A DNA stretch of 61,308 bases from a virus, in the IMG/VR virus record IMGVR_UViG_3300034284_003027, positions 1 to 61,308 of that record, one strand, 5' to 3'. Below the pieces are notes generated by a model. It searched no databases. It was not told the DNA's origin and worked only from the letters and a program-made list of their open reading frames with translations. Below, piece by piece: positions 15,898-25,345 of the stretch; position 1 is the stretch's first letter; the number at the start of each line of letters is the position of its first letter. The translations under genes and the position numbers were made by a program.

Positions 15898-16622
15898 TGT
15901 CCAGAGCAATTGTTGTATCGGTTTCCGTTGGAACGGGCCTGTTCATTGGGTGCTTGGTCTTGATGCTCTGCGTAGCGATTGGTGCCACGCTTTGCATCGA
16001 TAGCACAGAGCCTACGATGGCACCGGCCATCTTCAAGCCAAATTCGGGAGCGATCGGAGACACTGAAAGAGCTATCAACGATTTGAAATATGGTCCCGTC
16101 AATCTGGATGCAGCAAAAGAAATCAAAAATGGCTTGTTTGCAAGGATTCGCGACACTCGGCAATCGAGGATCTGCGCGCCGGTCCAACAGCAAGCATGCG
16201 TTCCCGTTCAAGACACAAGGGTGATCGAGCCTCAGCCGTATGTGATCCAAGCAACTGGTATCGAATCGCCATCAGACGCGTTTAAGGAATACCCCGCGGT
16301 CAATCCGCTCGAGCCTCAAAGCGGAGATTGTCCAACCTGTCGCCCCTCTGTGGAAATAGAAAAGCTTCTTCGCAAGAAAGTATCGCCCCGATCGGAGAAC
16401 AAAACAGGGGCATTCATTTGTTCGCGTTGCAGGAAGTCGCATGTGGGTGAAGAGTGGCATACGGATTGGGCTGCGGACGGTACGCCCATCACCTTCCTCT
16501 GCGAAAGCTGCTATTCACGCATGAGCTCACAGCAGAGGCTGGAAGCATACGAAGCCTACGCTTCACGTCAAACGACGAAGAATGGTCGTGCTGCTCTCTT
16601 ACACCAGGAAATCGGCGAATAA
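15897..16622 (+). CDS. Membrane-anchored protein with C-terminal zinc-ribbon motif
   Basis: A 241-residue protein starting at the ATG of TAATG, overlapping the previous stop. One N-terminal membrane helix (TGLFIGCLVLMLCVAIGATL) is followed by a long polar region and a treble-clef-like cluster: FICSRCRK, about 25 residues, then LCESCYSRM near the C-terminus. Four cysteines in two CxxC pairs probably bind zinc. No catalytic motif is seen. It is translationally coupled to the lipoprotein before it and the next gene (stop/start overlap). Confidence 0.6.
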   Translation: MSRAIVVSVSVGTGLFIGCLVLMLCVAIGATLCIDSTEPTMAPAIFKPNSGAIGDTERAINDLKYGPVNLDAAKEIKNGLFARIRDTRQSRICAPVQQQACVPVQDTRVIEPQPYVIQATGIESPSDAFKEYPAVNPLEPQSGDCPTCRPSVEIEKLLRKKVSPRSENKTGAFICSRCRKSHVGEEWHTDWAADGTPITFLCESCYSRMSSQQRLEAYEAYASRQTTKNGRAALLHQEIGE

Positions 16623-17296
16623 TGAAAAATCTATTATCGATACTCATCGCACTCTGTGGATGTGCTTCACTCGCGGCGGCTGCCGATCTTCCGGCCAATG
16701 ACGCTGGCAAGAATCAGCTTATCATCGTGGGCCAACCAGGTGAAGCGCCCGCGAAATGGTTCAATGAAGTCTCGGAGTTGGTTCAAGTGAAGAATGCGGT
16801 GTCTTTCACGTTGTTCACTCCGACTTCCAAGCTATTTCGAGAGCGATATCAGTCTACGCTTGGTACAGACTTTCCAATCGTTGCGTATCTTCGGTCGGAC
16901 GGTGGGATCGTGTACTTTGCGGACCGTAACACGTTACCGTCCAATGGCGCCAATTTGTTTCAAGAAATGAAAGCGGCAGCATTCCTCGCCAAGAATGCTA
17001 GGCCATCGACGCGCCTCCCTGTGGAAATGGAAGTGCCAAGTGTACTCCAAGCCGATTGCCCGGATGGAACGTGCTATCCCGATCAATCGGTTGACCAAGA
17101 CGTTCGATTCCCGCGACTGAATCCGTTCAAGCAACCGGCGAAAAATCCACTCGACAATATAGTAACTGGCTGGTTTAGCGACTCGATTTCGTCCGGTATC
17201 TGGCTGGTGTTCTCGGTCATCGCCCTCGGATTCGTACTTTTCTTCTTCGTTTTGCTTGTGGGTGCAATGCTAATTGTGCGCATGCTTTGGAGATAG
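16622..17296 (+). CDS. Secreted protein with C-terminal membrane anchor
   Basis: A 224-residue protein with a cleavable-looking signal peptide (MKNLLSILIALCGCASLAAA) and a C-terminal membrane helix (IWLVFSVIALGFVLFFFVLL). The exposed middle 'NQLIIVGQPGEAPAKWFNEV' and 'LRSDGGIVYFADRNTLP' has a thioredoxin-like rhythm but no CxxC redox site. It is coupled to the previous gene by a 1-nt overlap. Together with its neighbours it forms an envelope-directed cluster of unknown purpose. Confidence 0.6.
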   Translation: MKNLLSILIALCGCASLAAAADLPANDAGKNQLIIVGQPGEAPAKWFNEVSELVQVKNAVSFTLFTPTSKLFRERYQSTLGTDFPIVAYLRSDGGIVYFADRNTLPSNGANLFQEMKAAAFLAKNARPSTRLPVEMEVPSVLQADCPDGTCYPDQSVDQDVRFPRLNPFKQPAKNPLDNIVTGWFSDSISSGIWLVFSVIALGFVLFFFVLLVGAMLIVRMLWR

Positions 17297-17340
17297 TCTG
17301 GTCTCCTCACCCTCCTCCTCAAACCATTTAGGTAAATGCC

Positions 17341-17601
17341 ATGGGAACCAGTTTCATTAGCGCTCTGTTTGTGGGAATCACCGTATTGGTCGTATTGATG
17401 ATTCTCTTGTTGGTTCTGTTGTTTGTCGGAGTCGGCGCGTACCGATTGACTGCGACAAGAAAAGAGCTTTCGACAATCGACTTATCCGATGGGCTCGATG
17501 AATCGGAGATTCAAATTATTCGCAATGCACTATTGAAGAAGCAGACGGCGGACAAGGAAGCCGCAGTTAAAGCCAAGGTTGCCGAAGTCGTCAAGTCGTA
17601 G
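17341..17601 (+). CDS. Small membrane protein, holin-like in shape
   Basis: An 86-residue protein: one very hydrophobic helix (ALFVGITVLVVLMILLLVLL, about residues 8-33) followed by a charged helical tail. The size and single transmembrane segment with a polar cytoplasmic tail resemble class III holins, but this is a weak argument. It closes the four-gene membrane/secreted cluster. Confidence 0.55.
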   Translation: MGTSFISALFVGITVLVVLMILLLVLLFVGVGAYRLTATRKELSTIDLSDGLDESEIQIIRNALLKKQTADKEAAVKAKVAEVVKS

Positions 17602-17613
17602 AGGGTGTTGCAA

Positions 17614-18000
17614 ATGACAAATGTGCTCGAGAAAGGCAGCCAATGGCTGAGCGATCAGATCGACCAGTACGCAGCTTCTAGCGTGCTGTATCGTCGTGGT
17701 TCGCTGACGGTCCCAGTTCAAGCGGGCAAGGGACGAACGACGTTCGAGCTAACGGATACGAGCGGAATTCTTATTTCTATCGAGTCGAGGGACTTTTTGA
17801 TTTCGGCTGCCAACCTTTTGCTTGACGATTTCCCAGCCCTGCCGGAAGTCGGAGATCGTATTATTGAATCAATCGGCGGAGCATTGCACGCATTCGAGGT
17901 TAGTAATTTCGGGGCCGAGCAACCGTATCGATTCTGCGATCCGTTCCGACACAAGCTGCGAATTCACACACGCTATATCGGAGTGATTGTCAGCTTATGA
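17614..18000 (+). CDS. Head-tail connector candidate (gpFII-like)
   Basis: A 128-residue protein. The text LYRRGSLTVPVQAGKGRT, DFLISAANLLLDDFPALPEVGD, then FCDPFRHKLRIHTRYIGV fits beta-rich head-tail joining proteins of the gpFII type that I have seen at this place in long-tailed phages. The ATG at 17614 is favoured by AGAGGG upstream; a GTG three codons earlier is possible. It overlaps the fibre gene by 4 nt (ATGA). Confidence 0.6.
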   Translation: MTNVLEKGSQWLSDQIDQYAASSVLYRRGSLTVPVQAGKGRTTFELTDTSGILISIESRDFLISAANLLLDDFPALPEVGDRIIESIGGALHAFEVSNFGAEQPYRFCDPFRHKLRIHTRYIGVIVSL

Positions 18001-20999
18001 GCGCTCCCGTGATTCCAGGCGTGCCAACAGATGGTCTTAAACCAGCGGATTTGCTGTGGGCGAGCATCCTCAGCAAGCCTCTGCTTTTTCCACCGAGTCC
18101 GCATTCCCATGGTAGTGCCGATCTACCTGTAACCGTAGCTCGCACCGATCTGTCGAACACGTTTACTCAGAACCAGCTTTTTCATGGTAACGCAGAAGTA
18201 GCCGGATTGCTAAGTGTCAAAGGCACAGACTACACCACCAGAGCAACTATTAACGGCAACACTGGTGCTTTTGAAATCAATGCAGGCGATTACCAAGTCA
18301 AACTTCATGGAGACGCCAACGGTCCAATCCTCCAAAGTTTTGCATCAAAGCCCCTGCAAATCAATCCAGCCGGAAACGACACTGTATTCCCGTCTTGGTA
18401 TTGGATTCGAGATTCCTACAATCGAATCATGTTTGCTGGGGGTTCATCTACTTATTTAGCTGGACAAGGTACTTACCCTGTTATTCACCGAAACGCTTCT
18501 GGGCAAGATGTGTTTCGAAACCAAGACAATGGAGACCAACTACTTCGTGGAAGTCTTGTTGTAAGCTCTGGCACCAGTGATCCTAGTGGTTCCACAGCAA
18601 CTCCCGCAAAAGCTTTTGTAGATTTCCGAAGTGGGGGTTGGACTTATTCGGCTGGTAGAATTGAAGGAAGAACGTACGCTGCAAACCTCATTTATGGCGA
18701 TCTGGTTCTGTCGGCCAATCCTTCCATATTGATTACAGACGGTAGTAACCTTTCAAACGACTTAGCGATTCGTGGAAATACTGGCAATGTTGAACTTAGC
18801 CGTGCTACTCGTCTCACCTTCCTAGGTCCAAATTCTGGTTATCGCACTGCAATTGAAAACAATTGGGACTCTGGTAGAGCTTTTGCGATTACGGCAGGTG
18901 GATACGATGTAATCAAATGCTCCTCAGATGTGTACAACTCGTTGACCATAGGACATTCGGGAACACAAAACGTAAACTTTCCAGGAGTTAGTACGACCTT
19001 TGCCGGTACTGGGGCGTTTAACGGGCTGATAGCCCATTCCATGTCTGGAGGTTCGATCTCTTCTCCATCTCGTTCTAGGCTGGATTTCTGGAGCGGTAAC
19101 TACTCGTATCGTACTGGAGCGATCTATACCGAAAGCTACGCAAACGACAGTCTAGCCACAAATATGTTGTTGTGTGCTAACCCCAACCTTCTCAACCCAC
19201 CTACGCCTAATATCACGATTGCAGGGGCAACGGGTAACGTAACGTTTTCAAACGGGGCAACGTTTTCCGGTACTGTAAGACTTCCAACCGGAACGTGGCA
19301 CACGAGTACAGAGTCTACACCAAAACAACGGCTTTTCTTTAGCGTAGATGCAACCAGTTACTATCAGGGACATGGATCATTTCCACACATTTTTAGAAAT
19401 GGTGCAGGTACTGATCGTTTAACCATCCGAGACAGCGGTACTACGCTTATAGACGGACCAATGTTTGTTGGTTCTGGGACTGGTAGCGATGGAAGACGAC
19501 TGATATCCCCGAACTACGATGGGTCAGCCAATGGACATTTCGCATCTGGCTTAGTAGCTGAACGAGGATCTATAGCTATTGGGCTTGCCTGGGGCATGTA
19601 TCAAGATAATACAACCAGTTGGTTGTCTGGATGGGACTATGGTGCTTTATCTAGAACTGCCTTGTTGAACGACTTCGCAGGATTACGGTACATAACTACA
19701 GACGCAACCACTGCTGCCCCAGGATCGGTACTACCTTCGCAACCAACAACAAAGTTTAGCGTATCACCAACAGGTGCACTTACGACTACTGGTCCTGCGG
19801 TGTTTGGCGGAACAATGGCCTGCCAGTATGGCATGACCATAACCGAACTCGGCACCTCCACAATGCAATGGTTGCTTTATAAGAATGCGGGCGTAGGACA
19901 ACCACTGTATATCCGAGATATGGTCAACAGTCATAACCATGTGATCATCTACCCTGGAGCTACATCATACGCCTCCACTGTTGGTTTTGAATCCCATGTC
20001 GTTGTGAATCAAGGCTTACAAGTAGCTTCAAACGCTTCCCACATTGGTTTTGATGCGGGACCCAATAACTATCTTGGAGGAATCACGTACTTTAGACCGT
20101 CAATAGGCGGAGCTATTACTGCATCGATAGACGGAACGACAGGAATTGCTGCATTTGGAGGACAAGCCATAGCTGACAGTCTGGCAGTTACTACCTCAGC
20201 TAGGATAGGAGCAGGAGCACTCGGCGGATTGTTGTACTTCGGCAATGGAAGTAATTGGATCTTTCAGGACTCCAATAGTTTCCACATCGATAGCAATGGT
20301 GGAGGAGTTCAATTTCGCAATGCCTTAACGGCACTCCCATATTTTCGTGTTACCGCAGCAGGGCACGTAACTACCTGGGGAGCTATAGACTCAACGGGTA
20401 GCGTCAACTCGAATCGCTCACTCAGCCTGGGTAACGATAACCTTGGTGCAGAAACCATCACCTTTGTAGGAGTAATTCCCGCCTATCGTACGGTCATCGA
20501 AAACAACTGGAACTCGGATCGATCGTTTGCAATCACCAATGGTGGGTACGATGTCTTTAAGTGTTCCAATGGTGGCTACACTAGCATCACTATCGGAAGT
20601 GATATTACGCAAAGTACGATCATCAAGGGTAATCCTCAAGCAGTCGGATTCACTGCTATTGAACCCGGCAAAGGTGCAGCAGCAATAGCAGCAGGTGGGT
20701 TCTCCGGTACAGGATTCTTTGCTTGGTTTAAGCCTGGCGGTACTAGGCAAGGCTATGTTGGATTTGATTCTGGTGAAAACATCGGATTCGTCAATGAGCG
20801 AAGTGGTGGCATATTCACCTTCAATGCCGCAGTAGAGGTTGCTAGTCATGTGACTGCCGGTTTCCAATCCCTGTCTGCCGATCCAACGACCCTAGACCTC
20901 ACCGCAGGTCAATCACGACTCGTGAAAAACACGACATCAGGTTTATTACGTTTGTGGGCCAATGATGGTGGAACCATGAAATCTGTGACCCTTACTTAA
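17997..20999 (+). CDS. Large tail fibre / receptor-binding protein
   Basis: A 1000-residue protein starting with the collar-like 'SAPVIPGVPTDGLKPADLLW', rich in Gly, Ser, Thr and Asn and without hydrophobic helices. It is built of repeated beta motifs: 'VGF', 'NGNTGAFEINAGDY', 'DGTTGIAAFGG'. A block near residues 283-330 (ENNWDSGRAFAITAGGYDV) recurs near 835-880 (ENNWNSDRSFAITNGGYDV), an internal duplication. These features fit a trimeric beta-helical tail fibre. The C-terminal 'SADPTTLDLTAGQSRLVKNT' is a common fibre ending. It overlaps the connector gene by ATGA. Its position before the tail tube and chaperone genes is unusual for a fibre gene. Confidence 0.75.
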   Translation: MSAPVIPGVPTDGLKPADLLWASILSKPLLFPPSPHSHGSADLPVTVARTDLSNTFTQNQLFHGNAEVAGLLSVKGTDYTTRATINGNTGAFEINAGDYQVKLHGDANGPILQSFASKPLQINPAGNDTVFPSWYWIRDSYNRIMFAGGSSTYLAGQGTYPVIHRNASGQDVFRNQDNGDQLLRGSLVVSSGTSDPSGSTATPAKAFVDFRSGGWTYSAGRIEGRTYAANLIYGDLVLSANPSILITDGSNLSNDLAIRGNTGNVELSRATRLTFLGPNSGYRTAIENNWDSGRAFAITAGGYDVIKCSSDVYNSLTIGHSGTQNVNFPGVSTTFAGTGAFNGLIAHSMSGGSISSPSRSRLDFWSGNYSYRTGAIYTESYANDSLATNMLLCANPNLLNPPTPNITIAGATGNVTFSNGATFSGTVRLPTGTWHTSTESTPKQRLFFSVDATSYYQGHGSFPHIFRNGAGTDRLTIRDSGTTLIDGPMFVGSGTGSDGRRLISPNYDGSANGHFASGLVAERGSIAIGLAWGMYQDNTTSWLSGWDYGALSRTALLNDFAGLRYITTDATTAAPGSVLPSQPTTKFSVSPTGALTTTGPAVFGGTMACQYGMTITELGTSTMQWLLYKNAGVGQPLYIRDMVNSHNHVIIYPGATSYASTVGFESHVVVNQGLQVASNASHIGFDAGPNNYLGGITYFRPSIGGAITASIDGTTGIAAFGGQAIADSLAVTTSARIGAGALGGLLYFGNGSNWIFQDSNSFHIDSNGGGVQFRNALTALPYFRVTAAGHVTTWGAIDSTGSVNSNRSLSLGNDNLGAETITFVGVIPAYRTVIENNWNSDRSFAITNGGYDVFKCSNGGYTSITIGSDITQSTIIKGNPQAVGFTAIEPGKGAAAIAAGGFSGTGFFAWFKPGGTRQGYVGFDSGENIGFVNERSGGIFTFNAAVEVASHVTAGFQSLSADPTTLDLTAGQSRLVKNTTSGLLRLWANDGGTMKSVTLT

Positions 21000-21013
21000 C
21001 GCTAGGATAATCC

Positions 21014-21937
21014 ATGCCAGAACTACGATCCGCTTTGCCATACGTCTCTCACTTGCGAGTTACCAAACGACCTACTCGTGATTGGGCTCCGAGTGGATAC
21101 CAAAACAGAGATGGGCAAGACCTCTACCAGCAAGTAACTGATTTGCCAGGGATTGAGTGCGAAATCACTCCGTACATGGGATCGGTGAAAGGTCCAGCAA
21201 GCCAGTTCAAGTTCCCTAGCAAAGCATTCTTCGAGAAGGCTCTTGCTGATTTGAATGCGAAGCCAACAAAGACTGAGCAAGACACTCTGGCAATAACAAA
21301 CATCGAAGCTACGATTGAGCGCAAGGACATTGTTTGGGCGGAAACAATCTTGCTGGCTGGTTCGTTACCAACTCTTGACTCACTTTGGGAAAGTGTCTTC
21401 TCGGATGCACTCGATGAGTTCCCAACCTGGAAGGAACCGGAAACAGCCGTTGGCGGTATTCCGTTGTTCGTGAAAGAAATGCAATGGGATGCTCGAATGC
21501 CGTTCGAATCCTCCAAATCGATCTTGCTCAAGGTGGGGCTCTACAACAACGACCAAGAGCTCGGTAACCCCGAACTATACACGCTCAGTTTCGAGGACTC
21601 CACAACCAAAGCGCAACGGGAATCCTACACTACCCAAATCCAACGACGTATCGACCAACTATCGGACGAGATTGAAGCGATCAAGGATGAACAATCCACC
21701 GCCAAAATTCAAAAGGTACAAGAACTCGCTCGATTCCAATCGGAAAAGTCTCAGCGAGATGCGATTGAAAACGGATTGATGACCGACTTGCTCGAGAATG
21801 TCTCGGTTCAGCAATCGCTACCGGCTTTATTGCTATCGATCATCGGCACCCTAAAAGCCCAGCACTGGCCCGACTTGGATATGAAGGTCGTACAAGAACG
21901 TTTGCTCCTATCGCTGGCGGACATTGCCACCGCTTAG
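21014..21937 (+). CDS. Tail-associated hypothetical protein with coiled coil
   Basis: A 307-residue soluble protein. The N-terminal half is mixed ('MPELRSALPYVSHLRVTKRP', 'DLPGIECEITPYMGSVKGP'). Residues about 200-255 form a charged coiled coil ('QIQRRIDQLSDEIEAIKDEQ') before a helical C-terminus. No family is recognised. It follows the fibre gene within 14 nt, so it may be a fibre-assembly or attachment partner. Confidence 0.6.
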   Translation: MPELRSALPYVSHLRVTKRPTRDWAPSGYQNRDGQDLYQQVTDLPGIECEITPYMGSVKGPASQFKFPSKAFFEKALADLNAKPTKTEQDTLAITNIEATIERKDIVWAETILLAGSLPTLDSLWESVFSDALDEFPTWKEPETAVGGIPLFVKEMQWDARMPFESSKSILLKVGLYNNDQELGNPELYTLSFEDSTTKAQRESYTTQIQRRIDQLSDEIEAIKDEQSTAKIQKVQELARFQSEKSQRDAIENGLMTDLLENVSVQQSLPALLLSIIGTLKAQHWPDLDMKVVQERLLLSLADIATA

Positions 21938-22002
21938 GTGCATTCTATCGACACTATGGATTGTTGTTTGTTTACCCGTTCTATATGGAAAGAGAGCCCA
22001 AA

Positions 22003-22488
22003 ATGGCTAACGAAAAAGTGTTTGAAACAGGCATGGATGAGAGCTTTAAGCAAGCGTCGACCGCTCAGGTTGGTTACACGGCCGAGAACGAAAGGCTCTT
22101 GTATGCCAATTTAAAGCGTACCTACGATGAGTATCAGCAGGAGTCTCTCGAGTCGATCAAGCGGAATCGATCCATTGTTGACAAATTGCTTAGTGATGCA
22201 CAGCAATATGACAACCAGCGGCAAGCGATCGCAAACCAGTCTCTTCAGAATACTGTTGAAACTGCGAACATGGTTGCCAAGAATGCGATTGTGAATATCG
22301 ACGCGCTCCAAAAGCAGCACACTTCCCATCGTGACGTCGCAACTGACAACCTGTGGAATCCAGTGCAGCAAGGGGCTGGGGATGCGGTCACCATGCGATC
22401 GGTAACCCTCGATGATGTATCGCTCAAGTCGCTCGGGGCATCCATTGCGGCGGCTGTGGCAGCTGCGATCAATCCTCCCAAGGTTTAA
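22003..22488 (+). CDS. Hypothetical helical phage protein
   Basis: A 161-residue, mostly helical, polar protein (MANEKVFETGMDESFKQAST; 'YDEYQQESLESIKRNRSIVD'), ending in a short Ala-rich segment 'SIAAAVAAAINPPKV'. The ATG at 22003 has GAGAG close upstream; an in-frame extension to 21961 starts at TTG. The long helix could support coiled-coil trimerisation. No function assigned. Confidence 0.55.
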   Translation: MANEKVFETGMDESFKQASTAQVGYTAENERLLYANLKRTYDEYQQESLESIKRNRSIVDKLLSDAQQYDNQRQAIANQSLQNTVETANMVAKNAIVNIDALQKQHTSHRDVATDNLWNPVQQGAGDAVTMRSVTLDDVSLKSLGASIAAAVAAAINPPKV

Positions 22489-22507
22489 TGGATTGTAGGT
22501 AGAAATC

Positions 22508-23323
22508 ATGATTCCAGTCAGCACAACACGCCCTCCCGGTTTAACGCTCTATGCGTTTCCAGAGGGATTTTCGTTGGCTGACTGGGCGACCTATCGAGTA
22601 TTACTCAGCGAATTGTCTGCTCCCAATTCAGGTTATTATACTGCAGATATCGATGAATCCCTTGCCTCCCTGTGGAGACTGTTCGAGGGAGCGGCGCAGC
22701 CCGTTTCCTGGGGTGAGGCAATTGAGTACTTTCCGCTCAATACAAGCAATGGTGGCTCGGGGGCTTATATCGTAACGGTGGAAGTCACATCGGACAGTCT
22801 ACCTGTTCGTGGCGCCATTGTGACGATCGAGCAGGGTGGCATCACCGTTTTGCATGTTGTTACTAAGTCGCTGGGAGTTGCAGCAGTCGCTCTAGATCCA
22901 GGTGACTATACAGTGACGATTGTGGCGACCGGATTCACATCCATTGTGGATTCGCCGTTCACGGTCGTGGAGGACATGACTCTTGCCCGGAGCGTGACCT
23001 TGGCACCGTTGGATCCGCCAACAGCTGCCGATACGTGCCGTGTAAGTTTGCAAGCAACACGCGGTGCAAGTGGCGAAAGAGTCCGAGTTGTCATTACCAC
23101 CAGTTCGGTGGGGCGGGACCAAGACCTCGCGTTTCTCAATACAGCTTTCGACGGCGAGACCGACGACAATGGCATCCTGTTGGTAGACCTCCCATGGTCG
23201 AGCAGCGCTGGGGTTGGCGCGTATCGATTTAGGCTGATCGATCTAGTATCCGGCAAAATCCTGCATGATCGAACGTGTATTGTCCCAGACGAGGAAAATG
23301 CTATCTATGAGGACCTAGTATGA
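22508..23323 (+). CDS. Tail-region protein with carboxypeptidase-regulatory-like (Ig-like) domain
   Basis: A 271-residue beta protein. Residues about 90-165 form an Ig-like carboxypeptidase regulatory fold (VEVTSDSLPVRGAIVTIEQG, 'DPGDYTVTIVATGFTSIVDS'). A second related unit follows ('RVSLQATRGASGERVRVVIT', 'FDGETDDNGILLVDLPWSSS'). Such Ig-like modules decorate phage particles and assist adsorption. It overlaps the next gene by ATGA. Confidence 0.6.
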   Translation: MIPVSTTRPPGLTLYAFPEGFSLADWATYRVLLSELSAPNSGYYTADIDESLASLWRLFEGAAQPVSWGEAIEYFPLNTSNGGSGAYIVTVEVTSDSLPVRGAIVTIEQGGITVLHVVTKSLGVAAVALDPGDYTVTIVATGFTSIVDSPFTVVEDMTLARSVTLAPLDPPTAADTCRVSLQATRGASGERVRVVITTSSVGRDQDLAFLNTAFDGETDDNGILLVDLPWSSSAGVGAYRFRLIDLVSGKILHDRTCIVPDEENAIYEDLV

Positions 23324-23775
23324 CCGTCCCTCTCATTCTCCAGCTCTGTGACAAGATCGTAACGTTGCTCAACACCGGTTCGCGGAGCGGCACCTATGGA
23401 ATGCGTTTTGAAGCCGTTCGCTACTTTCAGCCAAGGTTTACACTGCCGGAACTGGAAGAAGGAGTAAAAGTCTGTGTTGTGCCAGCGGAAGTCGAACGGA
23501 GCAACTTGAGCCGATCGGTCAATCAGCAGAATTCAACCATTCAAATCGGAGTGCTATCTAGGGTGGATTCGACCGTGGCTGGGATCGATCCCTTTGTGGC
23601 ACTGGTCGATTCAATGGCTTTGAACCTTGATGGTGCGCAGCTGGACAACGTTTCCACAGTCGTCGAAGCCAAGATTGCTCCGATCTTTGACCAGCAATTG
23701 CTACGAGATAACAAGCAATTCACATCGATCCTCTCGATCACGGTGAGGTCTTTCACTGCGAGGTCGTTTCTGTGA
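23320..23775 (+). CDS. Tail terminator / tail completion candidate
   Basis: A 151-residue protein: 'GMRFEAVRYFQPRFTLPELE', 'VKVCVVPAEVERSNLSRSVN', 'IQIGVLSRVDSTVAGIDPFV'. The pattern of a mid-size alpha/beta protein immediately before an HK97 gp10-like gene and the tail tube gene is the standard place of the tail terminator. The sequence 'V.I.P...E.....R.......I.I.V' is characteristic of that group in planctomycete phages. Overlaps both neighbours by 4 nt. Confidence 0.6.
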   Translation: MTVPLILQLCDKIVTLLNTGSRSGTYGMRFEAVRYFQPRFTLPELEEGVKVCVVPAEVERSNLSRSVNQQNSTIQIGVLSRVDSTVAGIDPFVALVDSMALNLDGAQLDNVSTVVEAKIAPIFDQQLLRDNKQFTSILSITVRSFTARSFL

Positions 23776-24395
23776 TCACCCTAAAACCAGCCAAAGCGAA
23801 AGATTTCTTCTTCGACCGAATCCTTGTCACGCAGTACATGGATCGTAAGACAGCCTCGGCTCTTGCCAAAGGGGGCGGGCTCATTCGCCGCATTGCTCAA
23901 AATAGCATGCGCTCTCGAAAGAAGGCATCCGCACCTGGCACGCCCCCATCTAGGCACAGGCCACGCGGTCAGGGTCTCACGTACATCCTTTATGTCTTTG
24001 AGCCTCGAACCAAGTCGGTTGTCATCGGTCCAGTTCTATTTGCAAACACGGTGAATGCTGACGGAACAACAGCGCCGGAAGCCAACGAATTCGGCGGCCG
24101 CGTCAGACGTCGAGCCAAGAGAGCACAAGGCCATGTGTTTTCCATCGGGGAACGTGGTCCGATTCGGGAGATAAGCCAACCTTCGCCCAGATCGAAGCGC
24201 TTCGCAAGACCGATTCTGGTTTCTGCCAAGCAAGTCGAACGGGCTCAGCGGATCCACGATGAGTATGTGCTGTTCCGAATCGCGGCTACGGGCGGCGTCG
24301 CCAATTATCCCAAACGGGCTTTTATGGGACCAGCTCTCGAAGTGGCCAAGCCCAAGTTGCCCGAACTGTGGGCGTCAGCGGTCCAGTCACATTAA
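23772..24395 (+). CDS. Head-tail joining / virion morphogenesis protein (gp10-like)
   Basis: A 207-residue basic protein beginning at GTG, overlapping the previous stop (GTGA). 'RKTASALAKGGGLIRRIAQN', 'RKKASAPGTPPSRHRPRGQG', then 'VVIGPVLF' and the C-terminal 'NYPKRAFMGPALEVAKPKLP' match HK97 gp10-like and phage virion morphogenesis proteins, where R/K-x-F-M-x-P-A at the end is common. It sits at the head-tail junction. Confidence 0.7.
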   Translation: MITLKPAKAKDFFFDRILVTQYMDRKTASALAKGGGLIRRIAQNSMRSRKKASAPGTPPSRHRPRGQGLTYILYVFEPRTKSVVIGPVLFANTVNADGTTAPEANEFGGRVRRRAKRAQGHVFSIGERGPIREISQPSPRSKRFARPILVSAKQVERAQRIHDEYVLFRIAATGGVANYPKRAFMGPALEVAKPKLPELWASAVQSH

Positions 24396-24429
24396 AACCG
24401 GTCGATAAAAAGGAGTTTATAAAAAGATC

Positions 24430-24888
24430 ATGGTAAGACTCGGACTCAAAGCCAAGCTCTATCGAAACACGGGCTCCTACGGATCCCCCGTGTGGAACGA
24501 GGTCAAGAATGTCAAAGACCTAACGCTCACAATCGAAAAGGGTGAAGCGGATGTTAGCACTCGAGGCAACGATGGCTGGCGAGCGCTCATCGGCACACTC
24601 AAGTCCGCTTCGATCGAGTTTCAAATGGTTTGGGATACGGCGGATGATGACCACACTGCCTTTCACACCGCTTTCTTCGCCGATAGTCCCGTAGAGTTCG
24701 CGATCATGGATGGCAAGATGGTCGCAGATTCGGGTGGGGAAGCTAGCCAAGGACTCCGCGCCACTTGCAGTATCTTCAACTTCAGCCGAAACGAAGAGCT
24801 TGAAAACGCCATCATGACCGACGTTTCGATCAAACCCACCTATGCCATCAATGCTCCATCCTGGATCACCGGAACGATAGGACTCTAA
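24430..24888 (+). CDS. Tail tube protein
   Basis: A 152-residue protein. 'KAKLYRNTGSYGSPVWNEVK', 'LTLTIEKGEADVSTRG', 'GWRALIGTLKSASIEFQMVW' and 'FAIMDGKM..DSGGEASQGL' match the small tail tube proteins of siphoviruses. It polymerises around the tape measure protein. It lies directly before the chaperone and tape measure genes, as expected. Confidence 0.8.
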   Translation: MVRLGLKAKLYRNTGSYGSPVWNEVKNVKDLTLTIEKGEADVSTRGNDGWRALIGTLKSASIEFQMVWDTADDDHTAFHTAFFADSPVEFAIMDGKMVADSGGEASQGLRATCSIFNFSRNEELENAIMTDVSIKPTYAINAPSWITGTIGL

Positions 24889-24895
24889 AACCATC

Positions 24896-25345
24896 ATGCC
24901 AAATTTTACCGATGCATTGGGCCGTTCGTGGCCATTGAGCGTATCCTATGCCACCTGCAAAAAGATTCAATCGCAATGCGATATCAACCTACTCGATGTC
25001 GCGCAGATCGATCAAACGATTGGTCGTATGCGACTCGACAATCTTCTGGTAGGAGACATCGTCCTCTGTTTGTGCAGTGCAGAATGTACCGCCAGAGGCA
25101 TTAGCCTCGATAACTTTCAGGACGCTCTCGATGGCGAGGCGCTTGACAGTGCGAGCAGTGCGTTGCTGGAGGGACTTGCTAGTTTTTTCCGGAGAGGTCA
25201 GAAGGGCAGGCTTCTGACCGAAATGATCAGCAAGCTAAAGCAGATGGAACTGACAGCAACCAACCAAGCACTGGCAGACATCGAACGCGAGACGAGTGGG
25301 AGGTCTGGCGATTCGGCTACGGTCTTGCAGGAATCCTCCACGTAG
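24896..25345 (+). CDS. Tail assembly chaperone, short form (gpG-like)
   Basis: A 149-residue protein produced by normal reading. 'FTDALGRSWPLSVSYATCKK', 'LDVAQIDQTIGRMRLDNLLV' and 'FQDALDGEALDSASSALLEG' fit the N-terminal chaperone domain found between tail tube and tape measure genes. As in lambda gpG, most ribosomes should terminate here (TAG at 25343), while a minority shift to the -1 frame at 25183-25189 to make the long form. Confidence 0.8.
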   Translation: MPNFTDALGRSWPLSVSYATCKKIQSQCDINLLDVAQIDQTIGRMRLDNLLVGDIVLCLCSAECTARGISLDNFQDALDGEALDSASSALLEGLASFFRRGQKGRLLTEMISKLKQMELTATNQALADIERETSGRSGDSATVLQESST

